In this document: piece by piece, positions 39,968 through 50,139 of the stretch | Position numbering within the stretch: position 1 is the first letter of the stretch | Layout of the letters: every line of letters starts with the position of its first letter | Assembly: GCA_944384655.1 (NCBI GenBank) | Contig: CALWUF010000035.1 | Coordinates: 62,001-126,000, forward strand | Length of the DNA stretch: 64,000 nt | Reading direction: 5' to 3' | Source: an uncultured Butyricicoccus sp. | Lineage (GTDB): Bacteria > Bacillota > Clostridia > Oscillospirales > Butyricicoccaceae | The notes under the pieces: model-generated | Seen by the model: only the letters and a program-made list of their open reading frames with translations | Databases searched by the model: none | Told to the model about the DNA's origin: nothing | Made by a program: the position numbers and the translations under genes

Positions 39968-40016
39968 CACAGAGCACCGAATCCACATGATTTGAGAATT
40001 CCCGCGTGCGGCTGGG

Positions 40017-40044
40017 AACAGGGGATGCTGAATCCTGTTTTTTT
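40017..40044 (+). terminator. Terminator-like hairpin between map and infA
   Basis: AACAGG (40017-40022) pairs with CCTGTT (40034-40039), with GGAT/ATCC as alternative inner pairing, followed by T. Confidence 0.6.
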
Positions 40045-40105
40045 GCGCGGGGGCCAGGCAAATAATGCAGGGCCGTAGACTTCATTGACAAAGGGAGGAA
40101 TTGAG

Positions 40106-40330
40106 ATGCCGAAAGAGGACTTAATTGAACTGGAAGGTACCGTCATAGAGGCGCTGCCAAACGCTACCTTTAAGGTAGAATTGAACAATCCGGCGAAGCC
40201 GGTCATTCAGGCTCATATCTCCGGTAAGCTTAGAATGAACTATATCCGCATCCTGCCCGGCGATAAGGTAACCGTTCAGGTCTCCCCCTATGACCTGACA
40301 AAGGGCAGAATTACCTGGAGATCCAAATAA
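40106..40330 (+). CDS. infA: Translation initiation factor IF-1
   Basis: A 74-residue OB-fold protein binding the 30S A site. [47 protein letters not shown] and [15 protein letters not shown] match. ATG 40106 with GGGAGG at 7 nt. A KOW-domain gene often found between map and infA is absent here. Confidence 0.97.
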   Translation: MPKEDLIELEGTVIEALPNATFKVELNNPAKPVIQAHISGKLRMNYIRILPGDKVTVQVSPYDLTKGRITWRSK

Positions 40331-40522
<192 letters not shown>

Positions 40523-40556
40523 TTCCCAGTCAACCACACAGGAGGTGCGTTAATAA

Positions 40557-40922
40557 ATGGCAAGAATTGCCGGTGTAGACCTTCCGAGAGAAAAGCGCGT
40601 AGAAATTGGCCTGACCTACGTCTACGGCATCGGACGGAAGCTGTCCAACGAAATTTTAGAGAAGGCCGGAATCAATCCGGATACCCGTGTTAAAGACCTG
40701 ACCGAAGCAGATGAAATCAAACTGCGTGAGGTCATTCATGATTATACTGTAGAAGGCGATCTGCGCCGTGAAGTTGCGCTGAACATCAAGCGTCTGGTGG
40801 AAATCGGTTCCTATCGTGGTGTTCGGCACAGACGTGGTCTGCCGGTTCGCGGTCAGCGTACCAAGACCAACGCTCGTACACGCAAGGGTCCGAAGAAGAC
40901 CATTGCGAACAAGAAGAAGTAA
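40557..40922 (+). CDS. rpsM: 30S ribosomal protein S13
   Basis: A 121-residue head protein contacting P-site t[37 protein letters not shown] and the C-terminal signature [20 protein letters not shown] are diagnostic. Confidence 0.98.
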   Translation: MARIAGVDLPREKRVEIGLTYVYGIGRKLSNEILEKAGINPDTRVKDLTEADEIKLREVIHDYTVEGDLRREVALNIKRLVEIGSYRGVRHRRGLPVRGQRTKTNARTRKGPKKTIANKKK

Positions 40923-40938
40923 GGAGGCGTACTGAAAA

Positions 40939-41340
40939 ATGGCAAAGGCACAGAAAAAGGGCGCCGTTTCTCGTAAGCGCCGCGTAAGTAAGAATATCGA
41001 AAAGGGTGCGGCTCATATCCGTTCCTCCTTTAACAATACGATTGTCACCATCAGCGACCTGAATGGCAATGCAATTTCGTGGGCTTCCGCCGGCGAAATG
41101 GGCTTCCGTGGTTCCAGAAAGTCTACGCCGTTTGCAGCGCAGACTGCTGCGGAAACCGCCGCAAAGGCTGCAATGGAGCATGGCCTGAAGACTGTTGAAG
41201 TCTATGTAAAGGGGCCGGGTTCCGGTCGTGAGGCTGCAATCCGTGCACTTCAGGCAACCGGTCTGGAAGTAACCATGATTAAGGATGTCACCCCCATCCC
41301 GCACAATGGCTGCCGCCCGCCGAAGAGAAGAAGAGTTTAA
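40939..41340 (+). CDS. rpsK: 30S ribosomal protein S11
   Basis: A 133-residue platform protein. [40 protein letters not shown] and [20 protein letters not shown] are diagnostic. Confidence 0.98.
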   Translation: MAKAQKKGAVSRKRRVSKNIEKGAAHIRSSFNNTIVTISDLNGNAISWASAGEMGFRGSRKSTPFAAQTAAETAAKAAMEHGLKTVEVYVKGPGSGREAAIRALQATGLEVTMIKDVTPIPHNGCRPPKRRRV

Positions 41341-41358
41341 TAAGGAGGACACAGACCT

Positions 41359-41952
41359 ATGGCAAAGAACACACAGCCGATTCTCAAGAGATGCAAGACT
41401 CTGGGCATTTCTCCGGCCGTTCTGGGCATTTCCAAGGAAACCAACAGAAAACCGAAGCAGGCGAGAAGAAAGCAGTCTGAATATGCGCTGCAGCTCAATG
41501 AGAAGCAGAAGGTTAAGTTCATTTACGGCGTCCTGGAGACCCCGTTCAGAAGATATTATGAAAAGGCTGAAAAGATGGAAGGCAAGACCGGTGAAATGCT
41601 GCTCCAGCTGCTGGAGCGCCGCCTGGATAACGTTGTATTCCGTCTGGGCTTCGCAAAGACCCGCCGTGAGGCTCGTCAGTTGACCGCTCATGGTCATTTC
41701 ACTGTAAATGGTCAGAAGGTAAATATTCCGTCTTACCTCATCAAGCCGGGCGACATTGTCGCTGTCTGCGAGAAGAGCCGTTCTTCTGCAAAGTTTAAGG
41801 CTCTGATCGAAGAGCTGGGTTCTACTTCTACCCCGAAGTGGCTGGAGCGCGAGAAGGACAGCTTCGAAGGCAAGGTTGTTGCACTGCCGCAGCGTGACGA
41901 CATCGACTACGAAGTTGCTGAACACCTCATCGTCGAGTTGTATTCCAAGTAA
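41359..41952 (+). CDS. rpsD: 30S ribosomal protein S4
   Basis: A 197-residue primary 16S rRNA-binding protein and translational fidelity factor. [20 protein letters not shown] and the S4 domain [20 protein letters not shown] with [19 protein letters not shown] are typical. The N-terminus shows no zinc Cys knuckle (the C- form). AAGGAGG precedes ATG. Confidence 0.98.
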   Translation: MAKNTQPILKRCKTLGISPAVLGISKETNRKPKQARRKQSEYALQLNEKQKVKFIYGVLETPFRRYYEKAEKMEGKTGEMLLQLLERRLDNVVFRLGFAKTRREARQLTAHGHFTVNGQKVNIPSYLIKPGDIVAVCEKSRSSAKFKALIEELGSTSTPKWLEREKDSFEGKVVALPQRDDIDYEVAEHLIVELYSK

Positions 41953-42011
41953 GAATTGCCCTCATTTGTTTGTTTCATTATTTCGCCGACTGATAAGGAG
42001 GGTATCATTAA

Positions 42012-42959
42012 ATGATCGAAATTGAAAAGCCCCGTATAGACTGCGAAAACCTTGCAGAAGATGGGTCCTACGGCAAGTTTGTCGTTGAGCCGCTGGAGCG
42101 CGGCTACGGAACCACTCTTGGCAACTCTCTTCGCCGCATTCTGCTGTCGTCCCTGCCTGGCACGGCGGCCAGCAGCATCAAGATCGCCGGCGTACAGCAT
42201 GAGTTCTCTACCATTCCCGGTGTGAAGGAAGACGTCACGGAAATCGTGCTGAATGTCAAGGGCATTATTGCGAAGCTCTACTGCGACGGTCCGAAAACCG
42301 TCTATATTGAAGCGAGTGGGGAAGGTACTGTCACCGCTGGCGACATCCATTCTGACGGTGAGGTTGAGATCCTCAACCCGGATCTGCACATTGCTACGTT
42401 GATGAGCGATGCACGCCTGTCCATGGAGATCACCTTGACCAGCGGTCGCGGCTATGTTTCCGCAGAGCGCAATAAGCAGTATCAGACTGCCATCGGCGTG
42501 ATCCCGGTTGACTCGATCTATACGCCGGTCTATAAGGTAAACTACACAGTTGAAAATACTCGTGTCGGCAACATGACCGATTATGACAAGCTGACGCTGG
42601 AGGTCTGGACTGACCGTACCATTACTGCAAAAGATGCGGTATCGCTCGGCGCAAAGGTACTGACAGACCATCTGTCTCTGTTTGTTGACCTCTCTGAGGA
42701 AATCGGTTCGCATTCCACCGTTGTTGAGAAGGCGGAGACACAGCATGATAAGGTGCTTGAGATGACCATCGAAGAATTGGATCTCTCTGTCCGTTCGTTC
42801 AATTGCCTCAAGCGTGCCGGTATCAACACGGTAGAAGATCTCATCAATACTTCTGAAGACGACATGATGAAGGTTCGTAACCTCGGCAAGAAGTCGTTGG
42901 AGGAAGTTATCTTCAAGCTGGAGGCAATGGGGCTGTCCCTTGCCAAGAGCGAAGATTGA
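42012..42959 (+). CDS. rpoA: RNA polymerase subunit alpha
   Basis: A 315-residue subunit that dimerises to nucleate RNA polymerase and contacts UP elements and activators. N-terminal domain: [37 protein letters not shown]-terminal domain (residues about 245-310): [20 protein letters not shown] and [16 protein letters not shown]. Standard position between rpsD and rplQ. Confidence 0.98.
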   Translation: MIEIEKPRIDCENLAEDGSYGKFVVEPLERGYGTTLGNSLRRILLSSLPGTAASSIKIAGVQHEFSTIPGVKEDVTEIVLNVKGIIAKLYCDGPKTVYIEASGEGTVTAGDIHSDGEVEILNPDLHIATLMSDARLSMEITLTSGRGYVSAERNKQYQTAIGVIPVDSIYTPVYKVNYTVENTRVGNMTDYDKLTLEVWTDRTITAKDAVSLGAKVLTDHLSLFVDLSEEIGSHSTVVEKAETQHDKVLEMTIEELDLSVRSFNCLKRAGINTVEDLINTSEDDMMKVRNLGKKSLEEVIFKLEAMGLSLAKSED

Positions 42960-42989
42960 TTTTTTTCATTTAAACCATATCCGTGGATT

Positions 42990-43011
42990 CCCGGCGTTTT
43001 CTTTCGCCGGG
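42990..43011 (+). other. Intercistronic hairpin between rpoA and rplQ
   Basis: CCCGGCG (42990-42996) pairs with CGCCGGG (43005-43011) around TTTTCTTT. No T run follows; probably an mRNA element and not a full stop. Confidence 0.6.
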
Positions 43012-43059
43012 CGTCCCGCAGGGAATAGATAGACCTGAACCCAAAGGAGGTATTTTCTC

Positions 43060-43401
43060 ATGGCCGGAAACCGTAAACTCGGCAGAACCACTGACCATAG
43101 AATGGCAATGCTCAGAGCAATGGTAACCTACCTGCTGGAAAATGGCAGCATTGAGACCACTGTTGCAAGAGCCAGAGAAGTTCGTCCTCTCACTGAGAAG
43201 ATGATCACGCTCGGTAAGAAGAACACCCTCGCATCCCGCCGTCAGGCAGCTGCTTTCATCACCAAGAAGGAAGTTGTTGCAAAGACGTTTGGCGAGCTGT
43301 CTGAGAAGTATGCTGACCGCAATGGCGGCTATACCCGCATCGTAAAGATCGGTCCGCGCCGCGGCGATGCAGCAGAAATGGCTATCATCGAGCTTGTCTG
43401 A
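43060..43401 (+). CDS. rplQ: 50S ribosomal protein L17
   Basis: A 113-residue protein near the exit tunnel. [40 protein letters not shown] and [20 protein letters not shown] are diagnostic. Last gene of the super-operon; AAAGGAGG precedes ATG. Confidence 0.98.
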   Translation: MAGNRKLGRTTDHRMAMLRAMVTYLLENGSIETTVARAREVRPLTEKMITLGKKNTLASRRQAAAFITKKEVVAKTFGELSEKYADRNGGYTRIVKIGPRRGDAAEMAIIELV

Positions 43402-43421
43402 TTGAATTTGATCTGACATCC

Positions 43422-43466
43422 AAAAGGAATTGTTTCGAGCGCATGCTATCGGAACAATTCCTTTTT
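43422..43466 (+). terminator. Terminator of the ribosomal super-operon
   Basis: AAAAGGAATTGTT (43422-43434) pairs with AACAATTCCTTTT (43453-43465), followed by further T. It closes a transcript of about 16 kb. Confidence 0.94.
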
Positions 43467-43558
43467 CGTTCTGTGTTGGTTTATTCGAGATGTTGTGAAC
43501 ATTGTGGGAAAATAGGAAATTGAGCAGGTATATCGGTCAATTTATGTCATATCGCGTA

Positions 43559-43587
43559 TTGAAATGGCAAAATACCGGTGTTATAAT
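43559..43587 (+). promoter_or_regulatory. Sigma-A promoter of the flippase gene
   Basis: TTGAAA (43559-43564), 17 nt, TATAAT (43582-43587). Confidence 0.88.
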
Positions 43588-43625
43588 CAATACAATATCA
43601 ATTCATACAGTAAGGAAGTCACTTT

Positions 43626-45050
43626 ATGGCACAAAATCGTTATAAAAGGTTGCTGTCGAATACGTTGATCTTTGCAATCGGTACCTTTTCCTCTAAAGTA
43701 CTTGTGTTCTTCATGTTGCCGTATTATACAAATATCCTCACCACCGGTGAATACGGCACCGTGGATGCGCTCATCAATGTCGGACAGCTCATGATTCCAA
43801 TCGCATCGGTCGGCATCAACAATGCCGTCATTCGATTTGGTCTGGAAAATGAATCGGATAAAAGAACAGTGTTCAGCAATGGTCTGTATACGATTCTGAT
43901 CGGGTTTGCGGTGTTGGCGGCTGTTTCTCCTATTCTGCCGCAGTTGATGAATTTTATGTCGGGCTATACCATTGCGGTATTGGCATTTGTGCTTGCATCC
44001 AGCTTGCGCACCCTGTGCATTCAGTTTGCACTCAGCCTCGGCTATAACAAAATGTATGCGGCCAACGGCATTGCAAATACACTGCTGAATATTACGCTGA
44101 ATATCCTGCTGCTGCCACATTTCCGCATCATGGGATATATCCTGGCGAATATTATTTCCGATTTGCTCATGGGTCTGCTGTGCTTCTTTATGGCGAAGGA
44201 GTACCGTTATATGCGTTCGCCATGGAGCAAAAAATATGATCGCCCGCTTGCAAAGCGCATGCGTCAATATGCGTTGCCGCTTGTGCCGCAAACGGTCTGC
44301 CAGTGGATCATCAACATGTCTGACCGGTACATGATTATCTTTTTCATCAGCACGGAGGCGAATGGTCTGTATGCCGCTGCGAATAAAATCCCCAATGTCC
44401 TGCTGATCGTCGCCAATCTGTTTGCAGAGGCCTGGCAGATCTCGGCGGTTAAGGAAAGCAATCCCAAACAGCAGGTTGATTTTTTCAGCAAGGTGCTCGG
44501 CGCGTATTCTTCCATTGCTTTTATTGGCAGCTCCGGTTTAATTATGCTGTCCAAATTCATTATGACGTTCATGGTCGGCGAGGATTTCTTTATTTCATGG
44601 CGTTTTGTTCCGATCCTGACTTTGGCAACGACGTTTGGTCTGTTGGCTACCTTCCTTGCAAGCGTGTATATGCTCAAGCTGCGCAGCAAAAATTCCATGG
44701 TTACTACCGTCATCTGTGCGTTGGTCAACGTGACGCTCAATGCGATTCTGATTCCATTGCTCGGATCGATCGATCCGCTTTACGGTGCGCTCGGCGCAGG
44801 TATTGCGACATGCATCAGCTACTTTGTGCTGTTTCTCATTCGTGCATTCAACACGCAGCGTTATTTAAAAATCCGTTGGAATATCGGCAAAACAGTCATC
44901 AGTGTGTTGATTCTGTTTGTGCAGGCGTTGTATATGTCGATTCAGGCGCCGCTTTGGATTGTGGTTGTTCCTGCGTTGTTCGTTTTGTTGTTTGTGATCA
45001 ATGCAAGGGAAATCCTGCTGTCTGTCAACAAGCTGCTGCGCCGCGGATAA
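43626..45050 (+). CDS. Polysaccharide biosynthesis flippase (Wzx/MOP superfamily)
   Basis: A 474-residue integral membrane protein with about 14 hydrophobic helices. The N-terminus (SNTLIFAIGTFSSKVLVFFM and PYYTNILTTGEYGTVDALIN) and LVPQTVCQWIINMSDRYMII are typical of PST/Wzx transporters in the MATE-like MOP group, which flip lipid-linked oligosaccharides. Central GADFFISWRFVPILTLAT-like segment (EDFFISWRFVPILTLATTFG) supports it. It stands alone with its own promoter; no glycosyltransferases are nearby, so the substrate is unknown. AAGGAAG precedes ATG 43626. Confidence 0.9.
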   Translation: MAQNRYKRLLSNTLIFAIGTFSSKVLVFFMLPYYTNILTTGEYGTVDALINVGQLMIPIASVGINNAVIRFGLENESDKRTVFSNGLYTILIGFAVLAAVSPILPQLMNFMSGYTIAVLAFVLASSLRTLCIQFALSLGYNKMYAANGIANTLLNITLNILLLPHFRIMGYILANIISDLLMGLLCFFMAKEYRYMRSPWSKKYDRPLAKRMRQYALPLVPQTVCQWIINMSDRYMIIFFISTEANGLYAAANKIPNVLLIVANLFAEAWQISAVKESNPKQQVDFFSKVLGAYSSIAFIGSSGLIMLSKFIMTFMVGEDFFISWRFVPILTLATTFGLLATFLASVYMLKLRSKNSMVTTVICALVNVTLNAILIPLLGSIDPLYGALGAGIATCISYFVLFLIRAFNTQRYLKIRWNIGKTVISVLILFVQALYMSIQAPLWIVVVPALFVLLFVINAREILLSVNKLLRRG

Positions 45051-45084
45051 TTTTCAAATTTATGTGCGAATGGCAAAGTTTTGC

Positions 45085-45113
45085 TTGCATATGCAGCGCT
45101 GGTGTGCTATACT
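45085..45113 (+). promoter_or_regulatory. Sigma-A promoter of the rimP-nusA-infB operon
   Basis: TTGCAT (45085-45090), 17 nt, TATACT (45108-45113); start near 45120. Confidence 0.78.
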
Positions 45114-45144
45114 ATTCAATAGTGTAAGAATTTTCGATCCAAGG

Positions 45145-45172
45145 AGAGTGGGGAAACCCACTCTTTCTTATT
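45145..45172 (+). terminator. Leader hairpin/attenuator of the rimP operon
   Basis: AGAGTGGG (45145-45152) and CCCACTCT (45157-45164) pair perfectly around a GAAA tetraloop, then TTCTTATT follows. It lies about 25 nt after the predicted transcription start and 20 nt before rimP. Its position suggests attenuation, and NusA in this operon is a natural candidate for feedback. Confidence 0.65.
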
Positions 45173-45193
45173 GCTTTGGCTAGGGAGGTAAAA

Positions 45194-45658
45194 ATGACGG
45201 CAAAAGAAGTCTGCAAGCGCGTCTGGGAACTCAGCGAACCGTTTGCGCGCGAGATGGGCGTGACTTTGTGGGATGTCACCTTTGAAAAAGAAGGCGGACA
45301 GTATATGCTGACCATTACGATTGACCGCGATGGGCATACCGATATTGATGACTGCGAAAAACTGTCGCGCGCGGTGGACCCGCTGCTTGACGAAAAGGAA
45401 TTTGCATCGCTCCCGCCGTATACGCTGTGCGTATCCTCGGCAGGTCTGACCCGCAGGCTCAAGCGCCCGGAGCATTTCGCCGCTTTCCTTGGCAGCGAAG
45501 TGGAAGTAAAATTCTATCGTCCCATCGACGGCAGTAAGCTTGCCGTAGGCATATTGCGAGCCTATGAAGACGGCTGTGTTACACTTGAGGCGGATGGCCG
45601 CGTGACAGTCTATGAGCCGAAGGATATCGCAGCGGTGCGCCTGTCTGTAACCATTTAA
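45194..45658 (+). CDS. rimP: Ribosome maturation factor RimP
   Basis: A 154-residue 30S assembly factor. An N-terminal alpha/beta domain (EMGVTLWDVTFEKEGGQYML and IDRDGHTDIDDCEKLSRAVD) and the signature YTLCVSSAGLTRRLKRPEHF precede a C-terminal SH3-like barrel. ATG 45194 follows GGGAGG; the upstream in-frame codons lie in the leader. The family usually has SSPGL; here the residue is Ala (SSAGL). Confidence 0.95.
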   Translation: MTAKEVCKRVWELSEPFAREMGVTLWDVTFEKEGGQYMLTITIDRDGHTDIDDCEKLSRAVDPLLDEKEFASLPPYTLCVSSAGLTRRLKRPEHFAAFLGSEVEVKFYRPIDGSKLAVGILRAYEDGCVTLEADGRVTVYEPKDIAAVRLSVTI

Positions 45659-45722
45659 TTTGTCCTCAATCGGGTATGGCGCTGTGCCATACCGCACACA
45701 ATAAGGAGTGAATACCAAAAAC

Positions 45723-46829
45723 ATGAACGCAGAATTTTTTGCAGCTCTGGAACAGTTGGAAAAGGAAAAGGGGATTCCGGTAGATTACATGTTGGATCGT
45801 GTCTGTCAGGCTCTGTTGACTGCATATAAAAAGGACAATGACGGTCTGAAATGCGACAATGTCTATGTCGAACCGGATATGGACGAAAAAACCATTCATA
45901 TGTATGTGGCCAAAGAGGTCGTCGATGAGGCGGAAGATCCGCTGACTGAAATTTCCCTTGAGGATGCAAAGAAGATCAGTCCGCGTGTGTCGCTGGGCGA
46001 TACGGTGCGCGTCGATGTACAGACCCGTAAGTTCGGTCGCATCGCTGCACAGGCTGCCAAGCAGGTCATCATTCAGGGGATCCGCGAATCGGAACGCGGC
46101 ATGGTATACAATGAATACAGCTCCCGTGAACATGAGATCCTGAGCGCCGTGGTCAGCCGTATTGATCCGCGCAATGGCAATATCATTTTGGAAATGATCA
46201 GTGACGGCGAAAAGACAGAAGCTGTCCTGACACAGAATGAGCAGGTCCCGGGCGAGGATTTGCACGAAGGTCAGCGCATCAAGGTATTTGTTGTAGAAGT
46301 TCGCCGTGGCAGCCATGGTCCGCAGGTTTTGATTTCCCGTACACATCCGGGTTTGGTCAAGCGCTTGTTTGAGCTTGAGGTCCCGGAAATTCATGATGGC
46401 ATTGTTGAGATCAAATCCATCGCACGCGAGGCAGGTAATCGTACCAAGATCGCTGTCATGACGCATGATGAAAAGGTTGATCCGATTGGCGCCTGTGTCG
46501 GTCCGCGCGGTTCGCGTGTCGGCAGCATTGTCACGGAGCTGTCTGGTGAGAAGATCGATATCATCAAGTATTCCGAAGATACAGCGACGTTTGTCTCCGA
46601 GGCACTCAGCCCGGCGGACGTCATCAGCGCTGTGATGCTGCCGGATGGCAAGAGCTGCCGTGTCACTGTACCTGATGACCAGCTCTCACTTGCCATCGGA
46701 AAGGAAGGTCAAAATGCGCGGCTTGCTGCCAAACTGACCGGCTGTAAGATCGATATCGGTTCTGAAAGCGCAGCAAAACAGCAGGAAGCAGAGGAAGATG
46801 ACGACCTGATTGCAGACGACGAGGGCTGA
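45723..46829 (+). CDS. nusA: Transcription termination/antitermination protein NusA
   Basis: A 368-residue RNA-polymerase-binding factor. Order: N-terminal polymerase-contact domain (residues 1-125), S1 domain (around KKISPRVSLGDTVRVD onward), KH1 with LKRLFELEVPEIHDGIVEI-type sequence (LVKRLFELEVPEIHDG) and KH2 with AVCVGPRGSRVGSIV-like GACVGPRGSRVGSIVTELSG. It ends in an acidic tail, the usual Gram-positive form without C-terminal acidic repeats. GGAG lies 14 nt before ATG 45723, rather far; GTG 45708 overlaps the ribosome-binding site. Confidence 0.96.
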   Translation: MNAEFFAALEQLEKEKGIPVDYMLDRVCQALLTAYKKDNDGLKCDNVYVEPDMDEKTIHMYVAKEVVDEAEDPLTEISLEDAKKISPRVSLGDTVRVDVQTRKFGRIAAQAAKQVIIQGIRESERGMVYNEYSSREHEILSAVVSRIDPRNGNIILEMISDGEKTEAVLTQNEQVPGEDLHEGQRIKVFVVEVRRGSHGPQVLISRTHPGLVKRLFELEVPEIHDGIVEIKSIAREAGNRTKIAVMTHDEKVDPIGACVGPRGSRVGSIVTELSGEKIDIIKYSEDTATFVSEALSPADVISAVMLPDGKSCRVTVPDDQLSLAIGKEGQNARLAAKLTGCKIDIGSESAAKQQEAEEDDDLIADDEG

Positions 46830-46845
46830 AAAGGAGGTCGGCACA

Positions 46846-47121
46846 GTGCAGAAAAAGAAAATTCCGATGCGTCAATGCGTCGGTTGCCGGGAAATGAAGC
46901 CCAAGCGTGAATTGCTGCGTGTGGTTCGCTCCCCGCAGGGAGAAATTGCCCTGGATTTCCGCGGCAAGAATCCTGGACGCGGCGCATATGTCTGTTCGGA
47001 TGCCGCTTGTTTGGCACGTGCAAAAAAAAGCCGTGCATTGGAACGCGCGTTTGGCGTGCCTGTGCCGGATGAGGTGTACGATCAGTTGTCCCAGCAATTG
47101 GAGGAACATGCCGATGGATGA
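46846..47121 (+). CDS. rnpM: RNase P modulator RnpM (YlxR family)
   Basis: A 91-residue protein of the YlxR family, recently reported to bind RNase P RNA and modulate its activity. KIPMRQCVGCREMKPKRELL and the signature GRGAYVCSDAACLARAKKSR are diagnostic. GTG 46846 follows AAGGAGG. Overlaps ylxQ. Confidence 0.93.
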   Translation: MQKKKIPMRQCVGCREMKPKRELLRVVRSPQGEIALDFRGKNPGRGAYVCSDAACLARAKKSRALERAFGVPVPDEVYDQLSQQLEEHADG

Positions 47122-47578
47122 TGTGCTTTGTTTGCTGGGGTTGTGCCTGCGGGCGGGGAAGCTGGTGTACGGCGATGACGCAGTGGCGGATGCTGTCGCC
47201 ACAGGGGAGGCTCGATTGCTTGTGCTCGCCGCTGATGCAGGGGTAACGATCAGCCGCCGTGCCGCCCGCCATACGGAAATGAAGGGCATACCGGTCATCC
47301 GTATCACGGAGGATGCAGCGCAAATGGGCTGGGCGATCGGTCGCAGACCCGTTGCGATCTGTTGCATCACAGATATTGGATTTGCCGCCTCCGCTGCACA
47401 AAAAGCGGCGCAAACAGACGCGCAATATGCTGCGCTTGCACAGCAACTGAGTGAAAAAAAGAAGCATATCCAATCCCGACGCCATACAAAAAAGACGCGA
47501 AAAAAATCCGCTGGCACAAAGCCCGCCGGCGGTGTGAATCAGTCAACCCATACGAAACGTGGAGGTGAACGCGCATGA
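47114..47578 (+). CDS. L7Ae-like RNA-binding protein YlxQ with basic extension
   Basis: A 154-residue protein. Residues 1-95 are an L7Ae/L30e-type K-turn-binding domain ([49 protein letters not shown]). Residues 110-154 are a Lys/Arg-rich extension ([18 protein letters not shown]) not usual in YlxQ. The start is ATG 47114 or 47108; GGAGG is 9 nt from the former. ATGA overlap with infB. Confidence 0.88.
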   Translation: MDDVLCLLGLCLRAGKLVYGDDAVADAVATGEARLLVLAADAGVTISRRAARHTEMKGIPVIRITEDAAQMGWAIGRRPVAICCITDIGFAASAAQKAAQTDAQYAALAQQLSEKKKHIQSRRHTKKTRKKSAGTKPAGGVNQSTHTKRGGERA

Positions 47579-50058
47579 GTATTGACAATAAATACCGTGT
47601 ACATGAAGTAGCCAAAGATTTTGGCGCGAGCACAAAGGAAATCACCGATGTGCTCACAGAATACTCCCAGACCCCGAAAAACCATATGCAGGTTCTGGAA
47701 CAGCAGGAACTGAATCTGATATTTGATTATATGACCAAACACCATCCGGTGGACAATATGGAAGAGGTCCTGAGTAAGCAGGCTGCAGAGCGAAAGGCGC
47801 CGACAACGCAGATTGTCCGTCAGCAGCCGGCAAAAAAGACCGCCAAGGGTGAGAGCAAAAAAGCCGAGACAAAGAAAGCTGAATCGCAAAAGAAGGTTGC
47901 AGCACAGCCCGCAAAGGAAGCGGAAAAGCAGACGGCTGCGGATCGGAAAAAGCGCGACAACAAAAAGCGCCATCAGCCGGCGAAGCCGCATGAGCAGCGT
48001 CAGATCCTGCGTCCGCAGGGTTCAAATGAGGAAGCGACTTCTACCGTCACAACGGATGAGAACAAGCAGCAGGGCAAGGGCAAACAGATTCATCGCATCG
48101 ATACGCGCGGCAGCGGGAATGTCAACCTGGCACGCTATGATGAGCGCATTGACGCGCTTGTACCGCAAAAAGCCGACCGCATGAAGCAAGGCAAACAAAA
48201 GATTACCCGCAAGGCGGATTCCCGCAAACAGTTCTCCAGCAAGCGCCGGCAGGAAGAGCAGGAGAAGTTTAAACGCTTACAACGCCAACAGCAGCAAATC
48301 AAAAAAGTCCAGCTCAAGGTGATGATCCCGGATGAGATCAATGTAGGTGAATTGGCATCCCGTCTGAAGCGCACCGCGGCGGATGTCATCAAGGAGCTGC
48401 TCAAGCTGGGTGTCATGGCGAATATTTCTCAGACCATCGATTTCGACACGGCGGCCATCGTTGCAGAGGAGATGGGGGCAAAGGTTGAGAAAGAAGTCTT
48501 TGTCACGATTGAGGAAAAGCTGTTTGATGAAAGCGAGGACAAGGAAGAGAATCTGGAGCCGAGAAGCCCGGTTGTCGTTGTTATGGGACACGTAGACCAC
48601 GGCAAGACCTCTCTGCTTGACTCCATCCGTAAGACCGATGTCGCAGCCGGTGAAGCAGGCGGCATTACGCAGCACATCGGCGCATATCGCGTCAAGGTTG
48701 ACGGGCGTCCGATCACCTTCCTGGATACGCCGGGTCATGCTGCATTTACGTCCATGCGTGCCCGCGGCGCACAGGTCACGGATATTGCGATTTTGGTTGT
48801 CGCAGCGGATGACGGCATCATGCCGCAGACCATCGAGGCAATTAACCATGCCAAGGCGGCGGGCATTCCGATCATCGTTGCTGTCAACAAGATTGATAAG
48901 GAAAATGCAGATCCTGACCGCGTACTCCAGCAGTTGACCGAGTATGAACTGGTTCCGGAAGACTGGGGCGGTGATACCATTGTCTGCAAAATTTCCGCCA
49001 AGTATGGCAAGGGCATCGACAATCTGTTGGAAATGGTTCTGCTGACTGCGGATATGCAGGAGCTGCGTGCAAATGCAAACCGTCAGGCAAAGGGTACGGT
49101 CATTGAGGCCAAACTGGACCGCGGTCGCGGTCCGGTTGCAACCGTTCTCGTGCAGAATGGTACATTGCATGCCGGGGATACAGTCATTGCGGGTAAGGCA
49201 GTCGGTCGTGTCCGTGTCATGACTGACGAGCGTGGACGCAAACTCGAACATGCAGGTCCATCTGTACCGGTTGAAATCATTGGTCTTGGCGAAGTGCCGG
49301 ATGCGGGCGATGTCTTCTATGCCGTTGATGACGAGCGCATGGCGCGTGAATTGGTCGAGCAGCGCAAAGAAAAGGAAAAAGAAGAACGAAACAAGGTCAT
49401 GCAGAAGGTCACGCTGGAGAACTTGTTCGATACGATTCAGCAGGGCAATATGAAGGAATTGAACATCATTATCAAAGCGGATGTTCAGGGTTCTGTGGAA
49501 GCGGTCCGTTCTTCGCTGCTCAAGCTGTCCAATGACGAAGTGCGCGTGAATGTCATCCATGGCGCCGTCGGCGCAATCAATGAGTCAGACGTCATGCTGG
49601 CAGCGGCATCCAATGCGATTATTGTCGGATTTAATGTCCGTCCGGATCGCATTGCACAGGATTCCGCTCACCAACAGGATGTTGAAGTTCGCACCTATCG
49701 CGTCATCTACGACTGCATCGAAGAGATGGAGCAGGCGATGAAGGGTATGCTTGATCCGAAGTTTAAGGAAGTTGTGGTCGGTCATGCCGAGATACGTCAG
49801 ACCTTCAAGGTTTCCGGCGTGGGCACGATTGCAGGCGCATATGTCCTGGATGGTAAAATTGTCCGTTCCTGTGAGGTGCGTATTGTCCGCGATGGCATTG
49901 TCATTCATGAAGGTCACCTGAATTCACTCAAGCGCTTTAAGGACGATGTCAAGGAAGTTGCACATGGCTTTGAATGCGGCATGGGTATTGAAAATTACAA
50001 TGATCTCAAAGAAGGCGACGTCATTGAATCGTTCGTCATGGAACAGATCAAACAGTAA
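47575..50058 (+). CDS. infB: Translation initiation factor IF-2
   Basis: An 827-residue GTPase delivering initiator tRNA. Residues 1-60 are an IF2N domain ([20 protein letters not shown]), 70-230 a Lys/Gln/Ala-rich low-complexity linker, 245-310 a second IF2N domain ([20 protein letters not shown]). The G domain has [20 protein letters not shown] (G1), DTPGHAAF (G3) and [15 protein letters not shown] (G4). The C-terminal domains bind fMet-tRNA. ATG overlaps the ylxQ stop. Full length, no interruption. Confidence 0.97.
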   Translation: MSIDNKYRVHEVAKDFGASTKEITDVLTEYSQTPKNHMQVLEQQELNLIFDYMTKHHPVDNMEEVLSKQAAERKAPTTQIVRQQPAKKTAKGESKKAETKKAESQKKVAAQPAKEAEKQTAADRKKRDNKKRHQPAKPHEQRQILRPQGSNEEATSTVTTDENKQQGKGKQIHRIDTRGSGNVNLARYDERIDALVPQKADRMKQGKQKITRKADSRKQFSSKRRQEEQEKFKRLQRQQQQIKKVQLKVMIPDEINVGELASRLKRTAADVIKELLKLGVMANISQTIDFDTAAIVAEEMGAKVEKEVFVTIEEKLFDESEDKEENLEPRSPVVVVMGHVDHGKTSLLDSIRKTDVAAGEAGGITQHIGAYRVKVDGRPITFLDTPGHAAFTSMRARGAQVTDIAILVVAADDGIMPQTIEAINHAKAAGIPIIVAVNKIDKENADPDRVLQQLTEYELVPEDWGGDTIVCKISAKYGKGIDNLLEMVLLTADMQELRANANRQAKGTVIEAKLDRGRGPVATVLVQNGTLHAGDTVIAGKAVGRVRVMTDERGRKLEHAGPSVPVEIIGLGEVPDAGDVFYAVDDERMARELVEQRKEKEKEERNKVMQKVTLENLFDTIQQGNMKELNIIIKADVQGSVEAVRSSLLKLSNDEVRVNVIHGAVGAINESDVMLAAASNAIIVGFNVRPDRIAQDSAHQQDVEVRTYRVIYDCIEEMEQAMKGMLDPKFKEVVVGHAEIRQTFKVSGVGTIAGAYVLDGKIVRSCEVRIVRDGIVIHEGHLNSLKRFKDDVKEVAHGFECGMGIENYNDLKEGDVIESFVMEQIKQ

Positions 50059-50066
50059 GCAATCTA

Positions 50067-50117
50067 AAACCGCGGGTGGGGTATGCCGCATGTCGCCGCC
50101 CGCCTGCGGTTTTTTTG
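50067..50117 (+). terminator. Strong terminator-like hairpin between infB and rbfA
   Basis: AACCGCGGGTGGG (50068-50080) pairs with CCCGCC-TGCGGTT (50098-50112), followed by T to 50116. rbfA starts 23 nt later and no promoter is evident, so partial termination within the operon is likely. Confidence 0.82.
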
Positions 50118-50139
50118 ATTCAAAAAAGGAGAAGAATCT

